Assembly (NCBI RefSeq): GCF_001682855.1
Contig: NZ_MAQW01000031.1
Location: 487 to 64,486 of the forward strand
Direction of reading: 5' to 3'
Length of the DNA: 64,000 nucleotides
DNA from: Bacillus sp. FJAT-27264
GTDB lineage: Bacteria; Bacillota; Bacilli; Paenibacillales; Paenibacillaceae
The position numbers were made by a program, and so were the translations under genes. Below the pieces are notes generated by a model. The model did not search any database, was not told the origin of the DNA, and saw only the letters and a list, made by a program, of their open reading frames with translations. Positions 32,582-41,050 of the stretch are shown piece after piece (within the stretch, counting starts at the first letter, position 1; every line of letters begins with the position of its first letter).

Positions 32582-33139
32582 ATGAAAACATTGTTAGTGA
32601 CAGGCTATCGTGCGCATGAACTCGGGATTTTTGACAACAAGCATCCAGGAATTCCTTATATCAAAAAAGCCCTTGCCGCCAGGCTGCTCCCTCTTGTGGA
32701 GGAAGGGCTGGAATGGGTAATCACACCGGGTCAATATGGTGTCGATCTCTGGGCCTGTGAAGTGGTGTTGGAGTTGAAACGGCAGTATCCGAACCTGAAG
32801 CTCGGCATTATTACCGCCCATGCGGCACCGGAGGAGAAGTGGAAGGAAGATAAACAGAATGAATACCGGCGTATCGTGGCTGGTGCGGACTATTACGGTG
32901 CGGTTAGTAACGCTCCCTATGACGGAAGTTGGCAGTTCCGTGCTAGAGATGATCTGCTGTTCCGTAAGAGCGACGGCATCCTTCTGTTCTATGATGAGGA
33001 GGCAGCGGAAGGCAGCCCGAAATTCATGAAGGAGAAGGCGCTTAAGCTTCATGCGGAAAGTGACTATGGATTGTTATTGATTCATGCGGATGAAATCCAG
33101 AATATTGCCGATGAAGAAGCCCGAAGCGACTATGAATAA
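32582..33139 (+). CDS. ypsA: YpsA-like SLOG-family protein (DUF1273)
   Basis: A 185-residue cytoplasmic protein matching B. subtilis YpsA: LLVTGYRAHELGIF at the start, EEGLEWVITPGQYGVDLWACE, KLGIITAHAAPEEKWKE, and SDGILLFYDEE...GSPKFM near the end. The SLOG superfamily binds nucleotide-like ligands. YpsA is linked to cell-division control in Bacillota and sits by gpsB/recU in many genomes, though not here. ATG 32582 (MKTLLV) has an AGGCAAGG site; in-frame ATG 32534 lacks one. Confidence 0.9.
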   Translation: MKTLLVTGYRAHELGIFDNKHPGIPYIKKALAARLLPLVEEGLEWVITPGQYGVDLWACEVVLELKRQYPNLKLGIITAHAAPEEKWKEDKQNEYRRIVAGADYYGAVSNAPYDGSWQFRARDDLLFRKSDGILLFYDEEAAEGSPKFMKEKALKLHAESDYGLLLIHADEIQNIADEEARSDYE

Positions 33140-33269
33140 CAGAATATGTGATCAGTTACGCGTATGCTTCTGCCGAGTATATATTATGTGTAATTGGGAG
33201 TGAAACGCGAAAAAAATATTTTTTTGTTAGAAAATGTTCTTATCTGGGTAATAGCTAAAATATAAATAG

Positions 33270-33306
33270 TTGGCATATGCTTCCATGGGCATTTGTCATA
33301 TACCAA
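33270..33306 (+). promoter_or_regulatory. inverted repeat in the leader of the lipoprotein gene
   Basis: TTGGCATATG (33270-33279) and CATATACCAA (33297-33306) are complementary at 9 of 10 positions, 16 bases before the ATG and just upstream of the ribosome binding site. It could be an operator or a hairpin influencing translation. Confidence 0.5.
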
Positions 33307-33322
33307 AACACTCAGGAGGATC

Positions 33323-34222
33323 ATGAACTTGAAGAAATGGACTACTGTATTACTAGGGGCGTTTTTAACTATCAGTCTTACCGCGTGTGGAAACAATGAG
33401 GGAGCCAAGAATACAGCGGGCGCGTCTGACCCTGTCGCAACGACAGCAACGAATGAAGTGGCAACAAACGGGGATGCCAAATCGGGGACGCCAACGGTTG
33501 AAGAATTGATTCAAAAAACTACCGAAGCCAGCCAAAGCCTCCAGAGCTTCGCGATGGAATCAAAAATTGAGCAAAACATCAAAATGAAGCAGGGCGAAAC
33601 TTCGCAGGATCAAAAAGTGAACATGACGATGACATCTGAAATCATTAAAGAGCCTATGCAGATGCATCAGGAGATCCTGATGGACCTGGCGGGCCAGGGT
33701 GAACAGAAGATCGAACAATATATTACAGCAGACGGGATCTATACCCATACTGGGGAAGAATGGATAAAACTGCCGTCCGAGATGACTGCCCAAATGACCG
33801 AAATGGTAAAGGAATCGGGTAGCCCGGAGAAACAGCTGGAGCAGTTTAAGTCTATTGCCAAGGATACCAAGATATCTGAAGAAGGAGATACCTATCTGCT
33901 AACGGCTGAAGTATCCGGCGATAGCGTGAAGGAACTGGCTAAAAGCTATCTGGACCAGGCGAGTAACGGGGATCCGCAAATGACAGCACTGATGGAGCAA
34001 ATGAACATCAAAAGCATGAAGATTTCTTATGCTGTCGACAAGAAAACCTACCTGCCTACTAAAACAAATGTAGATATGGTAATGGATATGGAAGCATCCG
34101 GCCAGAATATAAGCCTCGACATGAAAATGACCGGGGACCTTTCAAAGCATAATGAGATCAAGGAAATCAAGGTTCCAGACGAAGCGAAAAATGCACAAGA
34201 GGTGCAAATACCGGCAGCCTAG
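33323..34222 (+). CDS. lipoprotein of LolA/LppX-like or DUF6612 type
   Basis: A 299-residue secreted lipoprotein. The signal is KKWTTVLLGAFLTISLTAC with lipobox LTAC, then a Ser/Thr/Ala-rich linker. A ~230-residue domain of amphipathic strands follows, with repeated Met/Gln-rich MxMTSEI and VDMVMDMEASG. Such folds bind lipids or hydrophobic ligands outside the membrane; the exact family is uncertain. AGGAGG is only 3 bases from ATG 33323, so TTG two codons on is possible. A terminator follows at 34238-34279. Confidence 0.75.
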   Translation: MNLKKWTTVLLGAFLTISLTACGNNEGAKNTAGASDPVATTATNEVATNGDAKSGTPTVEELIQKTTEASQSLQSFAMESKIEQNIKMKQGETSQDQKVNMTMTSEIIKEPMQMHQEILMDLAGQGEQKIEQYITADGIYTHTGEEWIKLPSEMTAQMTEMVKESGSPEKQLEQFKSIAKDTKISEEGDTYLLTAEVSGDSVKELAKSYLDQASNGDPQMTALMEQMNIKSMKISYAVDKKTYLPTKTNVDMVMDMEASGQNISLDMKMTGDLSKHNEIKEIKVPDEAKNAQEVQIPAA

Positions 34223-34237
34223 TAATCGTTACGATTG

Positions 34238-34279
34238 AAAAACAGCAATTCTCCAGAGGATTGGCGGCTTGCTGTTTTT
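34238..34279 (+). terminator. lipoprotein gene terminator
   Basis: AAAAACAGCAA (34238-34248) pairs with TTGCTGTTTTT (34269-34279), an 11-bp stem ending in a T tract. Confidence 0.85.
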
Positions 34280-34402
34280 ATATTGTGGCAGCTTTTTGCG
34301 AGTCTTCTTAGAAACCAAATGGCGACAAGCTTCCGAATAAGCCTCCGCTTGCCCCGACGGATTTCTTGATAGGATATTGGAAGATGACCGCGTTCAATGC
34401 AG

Positions 34403-34452
34403 CAAAAAAGCCTACATGCACCAACAGCATTAAGCTGTGGACTTGCAGGCTT
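34403..34452 (-). terminator. terminator of the 34482-34976 gene
   Basis: Read on the minus strand, AAGCCTGCAAGTCC pairs with GGTGCATGTAGGCTT (inner CAGC/GCTG) and runs into TTTTTTGC. It lies 30 bases after the stop codon. Confidence 0.8.
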
Positions 34453-34481
34453 CTTCCCAAAGGGGCCGCTGTCGAACAGGT

Positions 34482-34976
34482 TTATCCGTTCGACGGAGCA
34501 AATCCTTCTTCTACCAAGTACTCTTCCGCTTCATCCACCGTTTCAAAGGCCATTTCCAAGTTGAGATCCGCATAGAGATACCACAAATCATCTTCCAGTC
34601 TCAGTGTAAGGGTATGACCTTCATCGTTCACCCAGCGGGTCTCTTCGCCAGAAGGAGCTTTCTTCTTGCGCTTGTTGACCACCGGAGCCTCCGGTTTGCT
34701 GATGGACAAAGAGGCGATCGAGGCATCTAGCAGGGTGCGCAGTTCGTCCTCCGAGAAGTTGCGGATGTTAACCAGGCCTTTGCTGTCCGTCTCATATCCG
34801 CGCAGCAGTCCTCCATAGACGTAGCCATTACCGTTCGGATGCAAGTGATAGGCCACTGTTTTCTTCTCATGCCGGCTTTCTTCGTAATGATAGTTCACGC
34901 GCCCGAGCGATACATTGTTGCGCTGGAGCTGCGGGTAGGAATCAAGAATATCCAATTTCTGTTCAAATGTCAGCAT
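34482..34976 (-). CDS. conserved hypothetical protein
   Basis: 164 residues, cytoplasmic, not recognised. The first ~100 residues read as one alpha/beta unit (VNYHYEES, then YHLHPNGNGYVYGGLLRGY). A basic/proline linker (KRKKKAPSG) leads to a small C-terminal domain rich in beta strands and acidic residues (LTLRLEDDLWYLYADLNLEM). A regular start and dedicated terminator support it being real. Monocistronic between a lipoprotein and a two-component system. Confidence 0.7.
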   Translation of the reverse strand: MLTFEQKLDILDSYPQLQRNNVSLGRVNYHYEESRHEKKTVAYHLHPNGNGYVYGGLLRGYETDSKGLVNIRNFSEDELRTLLDASIASLSISKPEAPVVNKRKKKAPSGEETRWVNDEGHTLTLRLEDDLWYLYADLNLEMAFETVDEAEEYLVEEGFAPSNG

Positions 34977-35039
34977 CTATAAGCCTCCGGTTTCATTGTG
35001 CAAGTGATTATACCATGACTGGCCTGTAGCAGACTACTT

Positions 35040-36437
35040 CTAGCATCCGAGCGGCAGTTCTAGCAGGAAGGTGCTACCTTGCTCCGAGCTCTCCAGCAGG
35101 TCCAAACTACCGCCCATGGACTCGGCTAAAAGGCGGCTGAAGGTGAGGCCCAGGCCAAGTCCGCGGACAATGCTGTTCTTCTCCCGGCTGCGGACAAAGG
35201 CTTCGAACACCTGGGATTGCATGTCAGGCGCGATACCCGTACCATTGTCCGTCACGATGATTCGGGCGGTGCCCTCCGGCTGCTCTCTTAGCTCCAGGGT
35301 CAGCTGAAGCTTCCGACCGGTCTCCCCGGCTTGTACGCTATTGTTCAGCAGATTTACAATAATCTGCTGGATGCGTAGCGGGTCTCCCAGCAAGTACAAG
35401 GGCTGAGCCGGTAATATCAACATCGGCTCACAGACCTCTTCCGCTTGCGTCAACTTCCATTGATACACAACCTCGGAGAGCAGGGGACTGGCCGCAATCC
35501 GGTTGTGGTGAATCGGAATGATGCCGGCAGTCATTGCATTATAATCCAGCAGATCTTCTACCATACGTTGCAGCTTGTCAGCCTCCAATAGGGCAATATC
35601 CAGAAATTCCTCGGCTTCCTCGTTCTCAACGACACCTTCTCTTACCGCATGAATAAGCCCCTTGAAGGAAGTGACCGGGGTCTTCAGTTCATGGGAAACT
35701 CCGGCCAACATAAAAGCTCGGGACTCCTCAAACTGTTGAAGCTTGCCAGCCATGTTCTGGAACGACACGATCAACTCGTTGATTTCCCGTTCCTTGGCAC
35801 TCTTCTGAAGCTTGATATTGTATTCTCCACCGCTGATCTGGACTGCGGCGGCAGCAACGGTCTGGACCGGCTTGGCCAGCTTACGGGACAGGAGGTAGAT
35901 GGTCAGCCAGCTTAGGATGATCAGGAACACTTGAAGCAGTCCGAAGAAGAGGACCTCATTTCGTGGAATATACTTGAGTGACCGCACCGACTGCAGGACA
36001 AATACTTTGCCCAGCACGCCCTCTGAACCGATAATCGGTGCTGAGGCCGCCTTGTATTCCGGGCTCCGGGCATTGCTCAGACTCTCATTAAGCTCCAGGC
36101 GCATGCGATCCTCGCTCATCGCCGGATTGGAGAATAGCAGTTGACTATTTTGATCTAGGATAATGATACACATATCCGTATTCAGCTTGAAGAACTGCTT
36201 TCGATTATTAAACAAATCCCTGAGCCGAGGGGAAATGTCGATGGAGTCATCCTTGGCACTAAGGTCGGCAAATTCCTGTGCGAGCAGTGCAATGGTCTGC
36301 ATTCGATTCTCCATAGCCTCCTGCCGAATCCACCAGAACGTGGCAGCTGTGGTGATCAGCAGGCCAATGCTGATAATCAGCAGATAACGGATGGTCCAAT
36401 AGTGCAGGATTGAGGTACCTTTATTCAGTTTGTCCAT
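35040..36437 (-). CDS. two-component sensor histidine kinase
   Basis: A 465-residue kinase with TM1 at ~15-35, an external sensor of ~130 residues, TM2 at ~165-185 and a HAMP at ~185-235. HisKA has its phospho-His in VSHELKTPVTSFKGL, and HATPase_c has NLLNNSVQAG, DNGTGIAP and GLGLGLTF. It overlaps the response-regulator stop by 13 bases (ATG inside the end of the upstream frame), so the pair is coupled. The stimulus is unknown. The YceI gene diverges from the pair and is a plausible target. Confidence 0.92.
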   Translation of the reverse strand: MDKLNKGTSILHYWTIRYLLIISIGLLITTAATFWWIRQEAMENRMQTIALLAQEFADLSAKDDSIDISPRLRDLFNNRKQFFKLNTDMCIIILDQNSQLLFSNPAMSEDRMRLELNESLSNARSPEYKAASAPIIGSEGVLGKVFVLQSVRSLKYIPRNEVLFFGLLQVFLIILSWLTIYLLSRKLAKPVQTVAAAAVQISGGEYNIKLQKSAKEREINELIVSFQNMAGKLQQFEESRAFMLAGVSHELKTPVTSFKGLIHAVREGVVENEEAEEFLDIALLEADKLQRMVEDLLDYNAMTAGIIPIHHNRIAASPLLSEVVYQWKLTQAEEVCEPMLILPAQPLYLLGDPLRIQQIIVNLLNNSVQAGETGRKLQLTLELREQPEGTARIIVTDNGTGIAPDMQSQVFEAFVRSREKNSIVRGLGLGLTFSRLLAESMGGSLDLLESSEQGSTFLLELPLGC

Positions 36438-37105
36438 AGCTGATACCCCGTACCACGCAAGGTGCGGATTTCCCCTTCGCTGGCAGGCCAGTGCGACAGG
36501 GCCTGTCTGACCCGCTTGATCGACAGATCCACGGCACGGTCGCTTCCGTCATAATCCATTTCCCACACATGCTCTAGCAGTTGGTCCCTGGTGCAGATTT
36601 GATTCGGCCGTTCGGCGAGGAATAGCAGTACAGACATGTCGCGGGGACTGAGACTGACCTCAGCTCCGTTAAGGAAGACGCTTCGGGCGCTATAGTCAAT
36701 GAACAGACTGCCAAAATGCCGTTTGCGGCTGCCATCGGACCACTGGGAAGGACGGCGAAGCACAGCCTTGACCCTGGCTACGACCTCCTCGGGAATAAAC
36801 GGTTTGGACATATAGTCATCCGCTCCGCCGTTTAACCCGGCGAGCCGGTCCTTAATGCCGCCTCGCGCTGTTAGCATAATGACAGGGCAGCTGCTTTTGG
36901 CGCGGATATGGCTCAGTAGTTCGAAGCCATCCATTTTTGGCATCATCACATCCAAGAGAATCAGGGATGGGGGATTTAGGGTAAAGGCCTCCAGCGCCGC
37001 GCGTCCATCGGACGCCCTGGTGACGCTGAAGCCTGCTTTTCGCAAATAAGCGCTGAGAACACGGGAGATGGCCTCCTCGTCCTCCACAATCAAAATGGAC
37101 TGCAT
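36425..37105 (-). CDS. OmpR-family response regulator
   Basis: 226 residues. The receiver has IVEDEEA, phospho-Asp in LILLDVMMPKMDGFELL, and the TARGG switch region. The C-terminal winged helix reads LSPRDMSVLLFLAERP and ends RTLRGTGYQLW. ATG 37105 (MQSILIVEDEE) has AGGAGG 10 bases upstream; in-frame ATG 37183 does not. It lies upstream of and is coupled with its kinase. Confidence 0.93.
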   Translation of the reverse strand: MQSILIVEDEEAISRVLSAYLRKAGFSVTRASDGRAALEAFTLNPPSLILLDVMMPKMDGFELLSHIRAKSSCPVIMLTARGGIKDRLAGLNGGADDYMSKPFIPEEVVARVKAVLRRPSQWSDGSRKRHFGSLFIDYSARSVFLNGAEVSLSPRDMSVLLFLAERPNQICTRDQLLEHVWEMDYDGSDRAVDLSIKRVRQALSHWPASEGEIRTLRGTGYQLWTN

Positions 37106-37244
37106 GATCACAGAGCCTCCTTCTAAAAAGTACACCAATTTTATCATAATCACGCTGGCGTTGCTTTGACTTCTTCCCGACATATTGGTTTGTTAGAATG
37201 AGGACTAGTCTTACAGATATAAGGAATTTGGGATGGAGGGAAGT

Positions 37245-37970
37245 ATGATGAAGAAGAGATCGTTACTGATTCTTGTGGGCGTTGTTATTGTCGCCGGAAG
37301 TGTTACGGGGTACACCCTGCTGAACAAGTCCCTGGGCAATAAAATCGATATCGAGTCGGTTATCCCGGCTACAGGACAAAATAGCACCAATAGCGGATCG
37401 GGAACCGCAGAAGCAGCGCAGGGACAAGCCCCAGGGGCAGCAGTTACAGCAGAACAATTAAATGGCGAATGGAAGATTGCCGATACATCGAAGGTATACT
37501 GGTCGGTGACCACCTCACAAGAAACCGTTAATTTTGTGGATAAGAAGGTACAGGGCAGTTGGAACGTAAATCTGGATGACAACACAGCTATGGCAGGACA
37601 GGGCACTGTGGATATGAATGCCTTGGATTCCGGCAACGCGCAGCGAGACGAGCATGTTAAATCCGGGGACTTCCTGTCGGTTGCAGAGCATCCGGAGTCT
37701 ACTTTTACAGTGAAGTCATTCTCGAAGCTTCCGGCTGAATGGAATGAGGGCACGCCAGTCCCGGTTGAGATGAAGGGGACCCTTACGGTAAAAGGAATTG
37801 AAAAAGACGTTACCTTCCAGACACAGGCCGTATACAGCAAAGGACAGCTTCTATTGTCGGGAACAACTACAGTTACTTTCGGCGATTTCGGGCTAAGCAA
37901 CCCGCACACCATTGTGCTAAGTACTGAAAATAATCTGGATGTGCGCTTGGAGCTTGTACTGACTAAGTAA
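37245..37970 (+). CDS. YceI-family protein with N-terminal membrane anchor
   Basis: A 241-residue protein. Residues ~4-24 are an uncleaved or signal-type hydrophobic helix, then an Ala/Gly/Gln-rich linker, then the YceI lipocalin-like beta barrel (from WKIADTSKVYWSV to the closing VRLELVLTK). YceI folds bind isoprenoid or other amphipathic ligands. Two adjacent ATGs (37245, 37248) follow GGAGGG; the first is used. Divergent from the two-component pair, so regulation by it is likely. A terminator follows. Confidence 0.88.
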   Translation: MMKKRSLLILVGVVIVAGSVTGYTLLNKSLGNKIDIESVIPATGQNSTNSGSGTAEAAQGQAPGAAVTAEQLNGEWKIADTSKVYWSVTTSQETVNFVDKKVQGSWNVNLDDNTAMAGQGTVDMNALDSGNAQRDEHVKSGDFLSVAEHPESTFTVKSFSKLPAEWNEGTPVPVEMKGTLTVKGIEKDVTFQTQAVYSKGQLLLSGTTTVTFGDFGLSNPHTIVLSTENNLDVRLELVLTK

Positions 37971-37986
37971 CATAAGACGTATGAAT

Positions 37987-38029
37987 AAAGGACGTTTTCC
38001 GGCCCGCGCGGCATTGGAAAGCGTCCTTT
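37987..38029 (+). terminator. YceI gene terminator
   Basis: AAAGGACG pairs with CGTCCTTT, with an inner TTTCC/GGAAA pair and a GC-rich loop, followed by ATTTG. Confidence 0.75.
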
Positions 38030-38098
38030 ATTTGCGCGCAATGGTATACTCTTTTTAGTGAGCTAAGGTCTAATTGGGAATTCAGGAGGGATTAAGCC

Positions 38099-38485
38099 GT
38101 GATCGAAGTTGCAGCGGCCATTATCTATGATGAGACAGGAAAGATACTGATAGCTAGAAGGCGTGAGGGCAAGTCACAAGGGGGTCTGTGGGAATTCCCG
38201 GGCGGTAAGCTGGAGGCAGGCGAAAGTGTGCAGGAATGTCTAATCCGTGAGCTGCAGGAAGAAATGGGGATTGAAATCCGTCCCTACGCTGCCTTCGGGG
38301 TGAATAAGCACAGCTATGGGAGCGTTGATCTTACGTTAATGGCTTGGAAGGCGAAGTATGTGAACGGAACGATTACCTTGACGGATCATGACGAGTACCG
38401 CTGGGTTCAGCCAGGAGAACTGGGGGTATATACTTTTGCGGCGGCAGATATCCCGTTTGTGGAACGGCTTATGCGCAATGACTGA
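38099..38485 (+). CDS. mutT: MutT-like Nudix hydrolase
   Basis: A 128-residue Nudix protein with a full Nudix box, G(K)LEAGES...RELQEEMGIE, preceded by GLWEFPGGK as in MutT 8-oxo-dGTP pyrophosphatases. It sanitises the nucleotide pool. GTG start with AGGAGG 9 bases upstream. The gene also fits (deoxy)nucleoside triphosphate diphosphatases of related specificity. The next gene begins 79 bases downstream. Confidence 0.88.
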   Translation: MIEVAAAIIYDETGKILIARRREGKSQGGLWEFPGGKLEAGESVQECLIRELQEEMGIEIRPYAAFGVNKHSYGSVDLTLMAWKAKYVNGTITLTDHDEYRWVQPGELGVYTFAAADIPFVERLMRND

Positions 38486-38564
38486 GGGAGATCTTTTTTA
38501 CTTAGGAAGAATGGTTTGATAGAATCATAGGTATCTAGGAAAAGACACCAAAGGAGAGACGCCA

Positions 38565-39563
38565 ATGTCTAACGATAACGCTTACACTATAAAATGGGGA
38601 ATTATCAGCACCGGATCAATCGCCAGCCAATTTGTCTCGGATCTCTTGCACGCTAGTAACGGTGTAGCTCATGCTGTAGGATCGCGTAGCCAGGAAAGCG
38701 CTGATGCTTTTGCCCAAAAGCATGGCATTCCGCATGCCTACGCTACCTATGAGGAATTGGTTAACGATCCAGCGGTGGATGCCGTGTACATCGGCACGCC
38801 GCATCCGTTCCATAAGGACAATGCGCTATTGGCACTGCGTGCAGGTAAGGCGGTACTCTGCGAGAAGCCGTTTACTGTGAATAGCGCAGAGCTGGAAGAG
38901 CTAATCTCCTATGCCCGGGAGCAGAAGTTGTTTCTTATGGAGGCGATGTGGAGCCGTTTCCTTCCGGTACATGCCAAGATTCGGGAGTGGATTGCAGAAG
39001 GGCGGATCGGTGAAGTACGTCTGGTTAAAGGCGATCTGGGCTTCCGTGCCGACTGGAATCCATCCAGCCGCCTGCTGGATCCCAAGCTCGGCGGGGGGGG
39101 ACTACTCGATGTCGGCATCTATCCGATTTCCCTGGCTTCGATGATCTTTGGGCCGCATCCTGAACATATTCAAAGCACCGTTCATATCGGTGAGACAGGC
39201 GTGGACGAACATTTCTCGCTGCTGCTCTCCTATGGGGATGGCAAGGCGGCGTCCATCAACGGGGGAGTCCGATTAAAAATGCTGGAACAGGCCTATATCT
39301 TCGGCACAGATGGCTATATTGTCATTCCCGACACACTGGTCAATCCGAGATCTGTCGAGCTCTATATCAATGATGAAAAGGTGGAGACATTCAAGGACGG
39401 ACGTGTCTCCCACGGTTATGCCTTTGAGGCCGAGGAAGTCGGACGCTGCCTGGGGGAGGGGCTCACGGAAAGCCCGATCCTGCCGCTAGAAGAGTCGTTA
39501 GCGATTATTAAACTGTTGGATGATATCCGCGTTCAGTGGGGCCTCAAATATCCGGGCGAATAA
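38565..39563 (+). CDS. Gfo/Idh/MocA-family oxidoreductase
   Basis: A 332-residue NAD(P)-dependent dehydrogenase. The Rossmann start is WGIISTGSIASQFVSDL, AVYIGTPHPFHKDNAL and KAVLCEKPFTVN follow (catalytic EKP Lys), and GLLDVGIYPISLAS is the C-terminal signature. It resembles dimeric/trans-1,2-dihydrobenzene dehydrogenase-like and xylose/glucose dehydrogenase-type members; the substrate is unknown. AAAGGAGAG precedes the ATG. A terminator follows. It is a paralogue-level relative of 16055-17041. Confidence 0.9.
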   Translation: MSNDNAYTIKWGIISTGSIASQFVSDLLHASNGVAHAVGSRSQESADAFAQKHGIPHAYATYEELVNDPAVDAVYIGTPHPFHKDNALLALRAGKAVLCEKPFTVNSAELEELISYAREQKLFLMEAMWSRFLPVHAKIREWIAEGRIGEVRLVKGDLGFRADWNPSSRLLDPKLGGGGLLDVGIYPISLASMIFGPHPEHIQSTVHIGETGVDEHFSLLLSYGDGKAASINGGVRLKMLEQAYIFGTDGYIVIPDTLVNPRSVELYINDEKVETFKDGRVSHGYAFEAEEVGRCLGEGLTESPILPLEESLAIIKLLDDIRVQWGLKYPGE

Positions 39564-39584
39564 TCAAGCAGCAGCGTAATCTTA

Positions 39585-39628
39585 AACACCCCTTGGGGCA
39601 GCGACTTGTGTCGCCTCCAAGGGGTGTT
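39585..39628 (+). terminator. terminator of the Gfo/Idh gene
   Basis: AACACCCCTTGG (39585-39596) pairs with CCAAGGGGTGTT (39617-39628), with an inner AGCGAC/GTCGC stem. Confidence 0.85.
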
Positions 39629-39687
39629 GTTGTATATAGCCCATAAAGAAGAATAGATCATATGACTGCACAAGGAGGGGAAGCAAG

Positions 39688-39902
39688 ATAGCTAAAGTGG
39701 ACCGTTATCTAGGTTGTCTGACTGGCTTGGCGGTGGGAGATGCAGTGGGAACAACAGTGGAGTTCAAACGCCGGGAAGCTTCGAGCCGATGAAGGATATG
39801 GTAGGCGGTGGGGCTTTTGGAGCGTGGCGAGACAAGCTCGCCATGCGTGAGGTCATCACAGACTATGCCGAAAGGCTGTATCGCGAGCGTGCCTGGGGAT
39901 AG
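39688..39902 (+). pseudogene. ADP-ribosylglycohydrolase pseudogene
   Basis: Three lesions are visible. The expected start after AAGGAGGGG is ATA (39688-39690). The opening VDRYLGCLTGLAVGDAVGTT and EFK are in one frame, and SFEPMKDMVGGGAFG in another, so a base is missing near 39770. The remainder jumps straight to an AWRDKLAM...DYAERLYRE tail, so the roughly 250-residue catalytic middle is deleted. A full family member (DraG-like, removes ADP-ribose from proteins) is ~300 aa; about 70 codons remain here. Confidence 0.8.
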
Positions 39903-39994
39903 GCGTGGAGGCTGAGCGAATGGGCGGCGATCTAGCGGCTGCCAGGCAACCTAGTACTCGCGTTCACAGTAATACTTACATCCGTCAGGCACAA

Positions 39995-40033
39995 CAAAAC
40001 AGCCAGACCCCTTACCGGGGCCTGGCTGTTTTG
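39995..40033. terminator. bidirectional terminator after nrdF
   Basis: CAAAACAGCCAG (39995-40006) pairs with CTGGCTGTTTTG (40022-40033), with an inner CCCC/GGGG. A/T tracts at both ends fit the nrd operon on the minus strand. Confidence 0.88.
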
Positions 40034-40051
40034 TTTAATCAGGATTATATC

Positions 40052-41011
40052 TTAAAACTGGAAATCCTCGTCTTTCAAAGGCTCCACGTTCATCGCACGA
40101 ACGTAGCCGTTGCCTTTTTTGGAGAAGAAATCATGCTGCTTCGTATGGGTGCTAATCCCGTTCTGGACAATCGGGTTGATCTCTTCTTCATCAAAGAGCG
40201 GATCATGTCCGAGATTCATCATCGCCTTGTTGGCATTGTAGCGCAAGAAGGTTTTTACCTCATCTACAAGCCCGATGGAGGCGTAAATCTCTTCGGTGTA
40301 TTTTTCCTCGTTCGCGTGCAGGAATCGTACTAAACCTACAAGGGTTTGGTGTAGATCGCGTTGCTCGTCTTCCTCCAGCTCCTCGTAAATCTCCTGGGCC
40401 AGCACGCCGACGTATACGCCGTGAATGCTCTCGTCGCGCAGGATCAGGTCGATGATTTCGCCGCTGCAAGTCATTTTGCCTTGACCAGCCAGATAAAGCG
40501 GATAGAAGAAGCCGCTATAGAACAGGTAGCTCTCCAGCAGCACAGAGGCCGCCATGGCGAGGTACAAGTCTTTTTTCGATTCGATAGCCTTGTAATATTG
40601 GGAGATGGTCTCTGCCTTGGTCTGGAGGCGAGGATTCTCTTCCACCCAGCGGAAGACGGAATCAATCTCTTCAGTGCTCGCCAGGGTTGTGAAAATGCTA
40701 CTGTACGACTTGGCGTGAATCTGTTCCATCATCCCCATGAAGCCCAGCACCGCTTTGCGTTGCAGGCCGTCCACATGCTCCATAATCTGCGGCATACCCA
40801 CGCCGCCCTGTACGGTATCGAGCAGGGTCAGACCGCCGAGTACCTTCATGTAGGCATCCTTCTCCAGCTCGCTGAGAGTCAGCCAGGACATTTTATCATC
40901 GGAAAGTGGAATTTCGTCATCGGTCCAGAATTGCATAATATTCTGATTCCAGAACATCAGGGTGAAATCATCGTCCGGTCGGTTCCAGTTTACGGCTTGG
41001 ATAGCGCTCAT
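40052..41011 (-). CDS. nrdF: class Ib ribonucleotide reductase, beta (radical) subunit
   Basis: A 319-residue ferritin-like small subunit that holds the metal centre and tyrosyl radical for deoxynucleotide synthesis. AVNWNRPDDDFTLMFWNQN opens the protein. The metal ligands fall in LLDTVQGG, MMEQIHAKSYSSIF, LLESYLFY and LRDESIHGVYVG. AAGGAGA precedes the ATG. The 39-base gap to nrdE and common direction place it last in nrdIEF. Confidence 0.95.
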   Translation of the reverse strand: MSAIQAVNWNRPDDDFTLMFWNQNIMQFWTDDEIPLSDDKMSWLTLSELEKDAYMKVLGGLTLLDTVQGGVGMPQIMEHVDGLQRKAVLGFMGMMEQIHAKSYSSIFTTLASTEEIDSVFRWVEENPRLQTKAETISQYYKAIESKKDLYLAMAASVLLESYLFYSGFFYPLYLAGQGKMTCSGEIIDLILRDESIHGVYVGVLAQEIYEELEEDEQRDLHQTLVGLVRFLHANEEKYTEEIYASIGLVDEVKTFLRYNANKAMMNLGHDPLFDEEEINPIVQNGISTHTKQHDFFSKKGNGYVRAMNVEPLKDEDFQF

Positions 41012-41050
41012 ATCTTGTAATCTCCTTTTCTGTTCAAAAAAAGCCTACGG

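Noticed and set aside
34308..34430. 40-codon minus-strand frame ending GGLFGSLSPFGF
   Set aside because: It looks protein-like, but it has no ribosome binding site and overlaps the terminator of the gene at 34482-34976.
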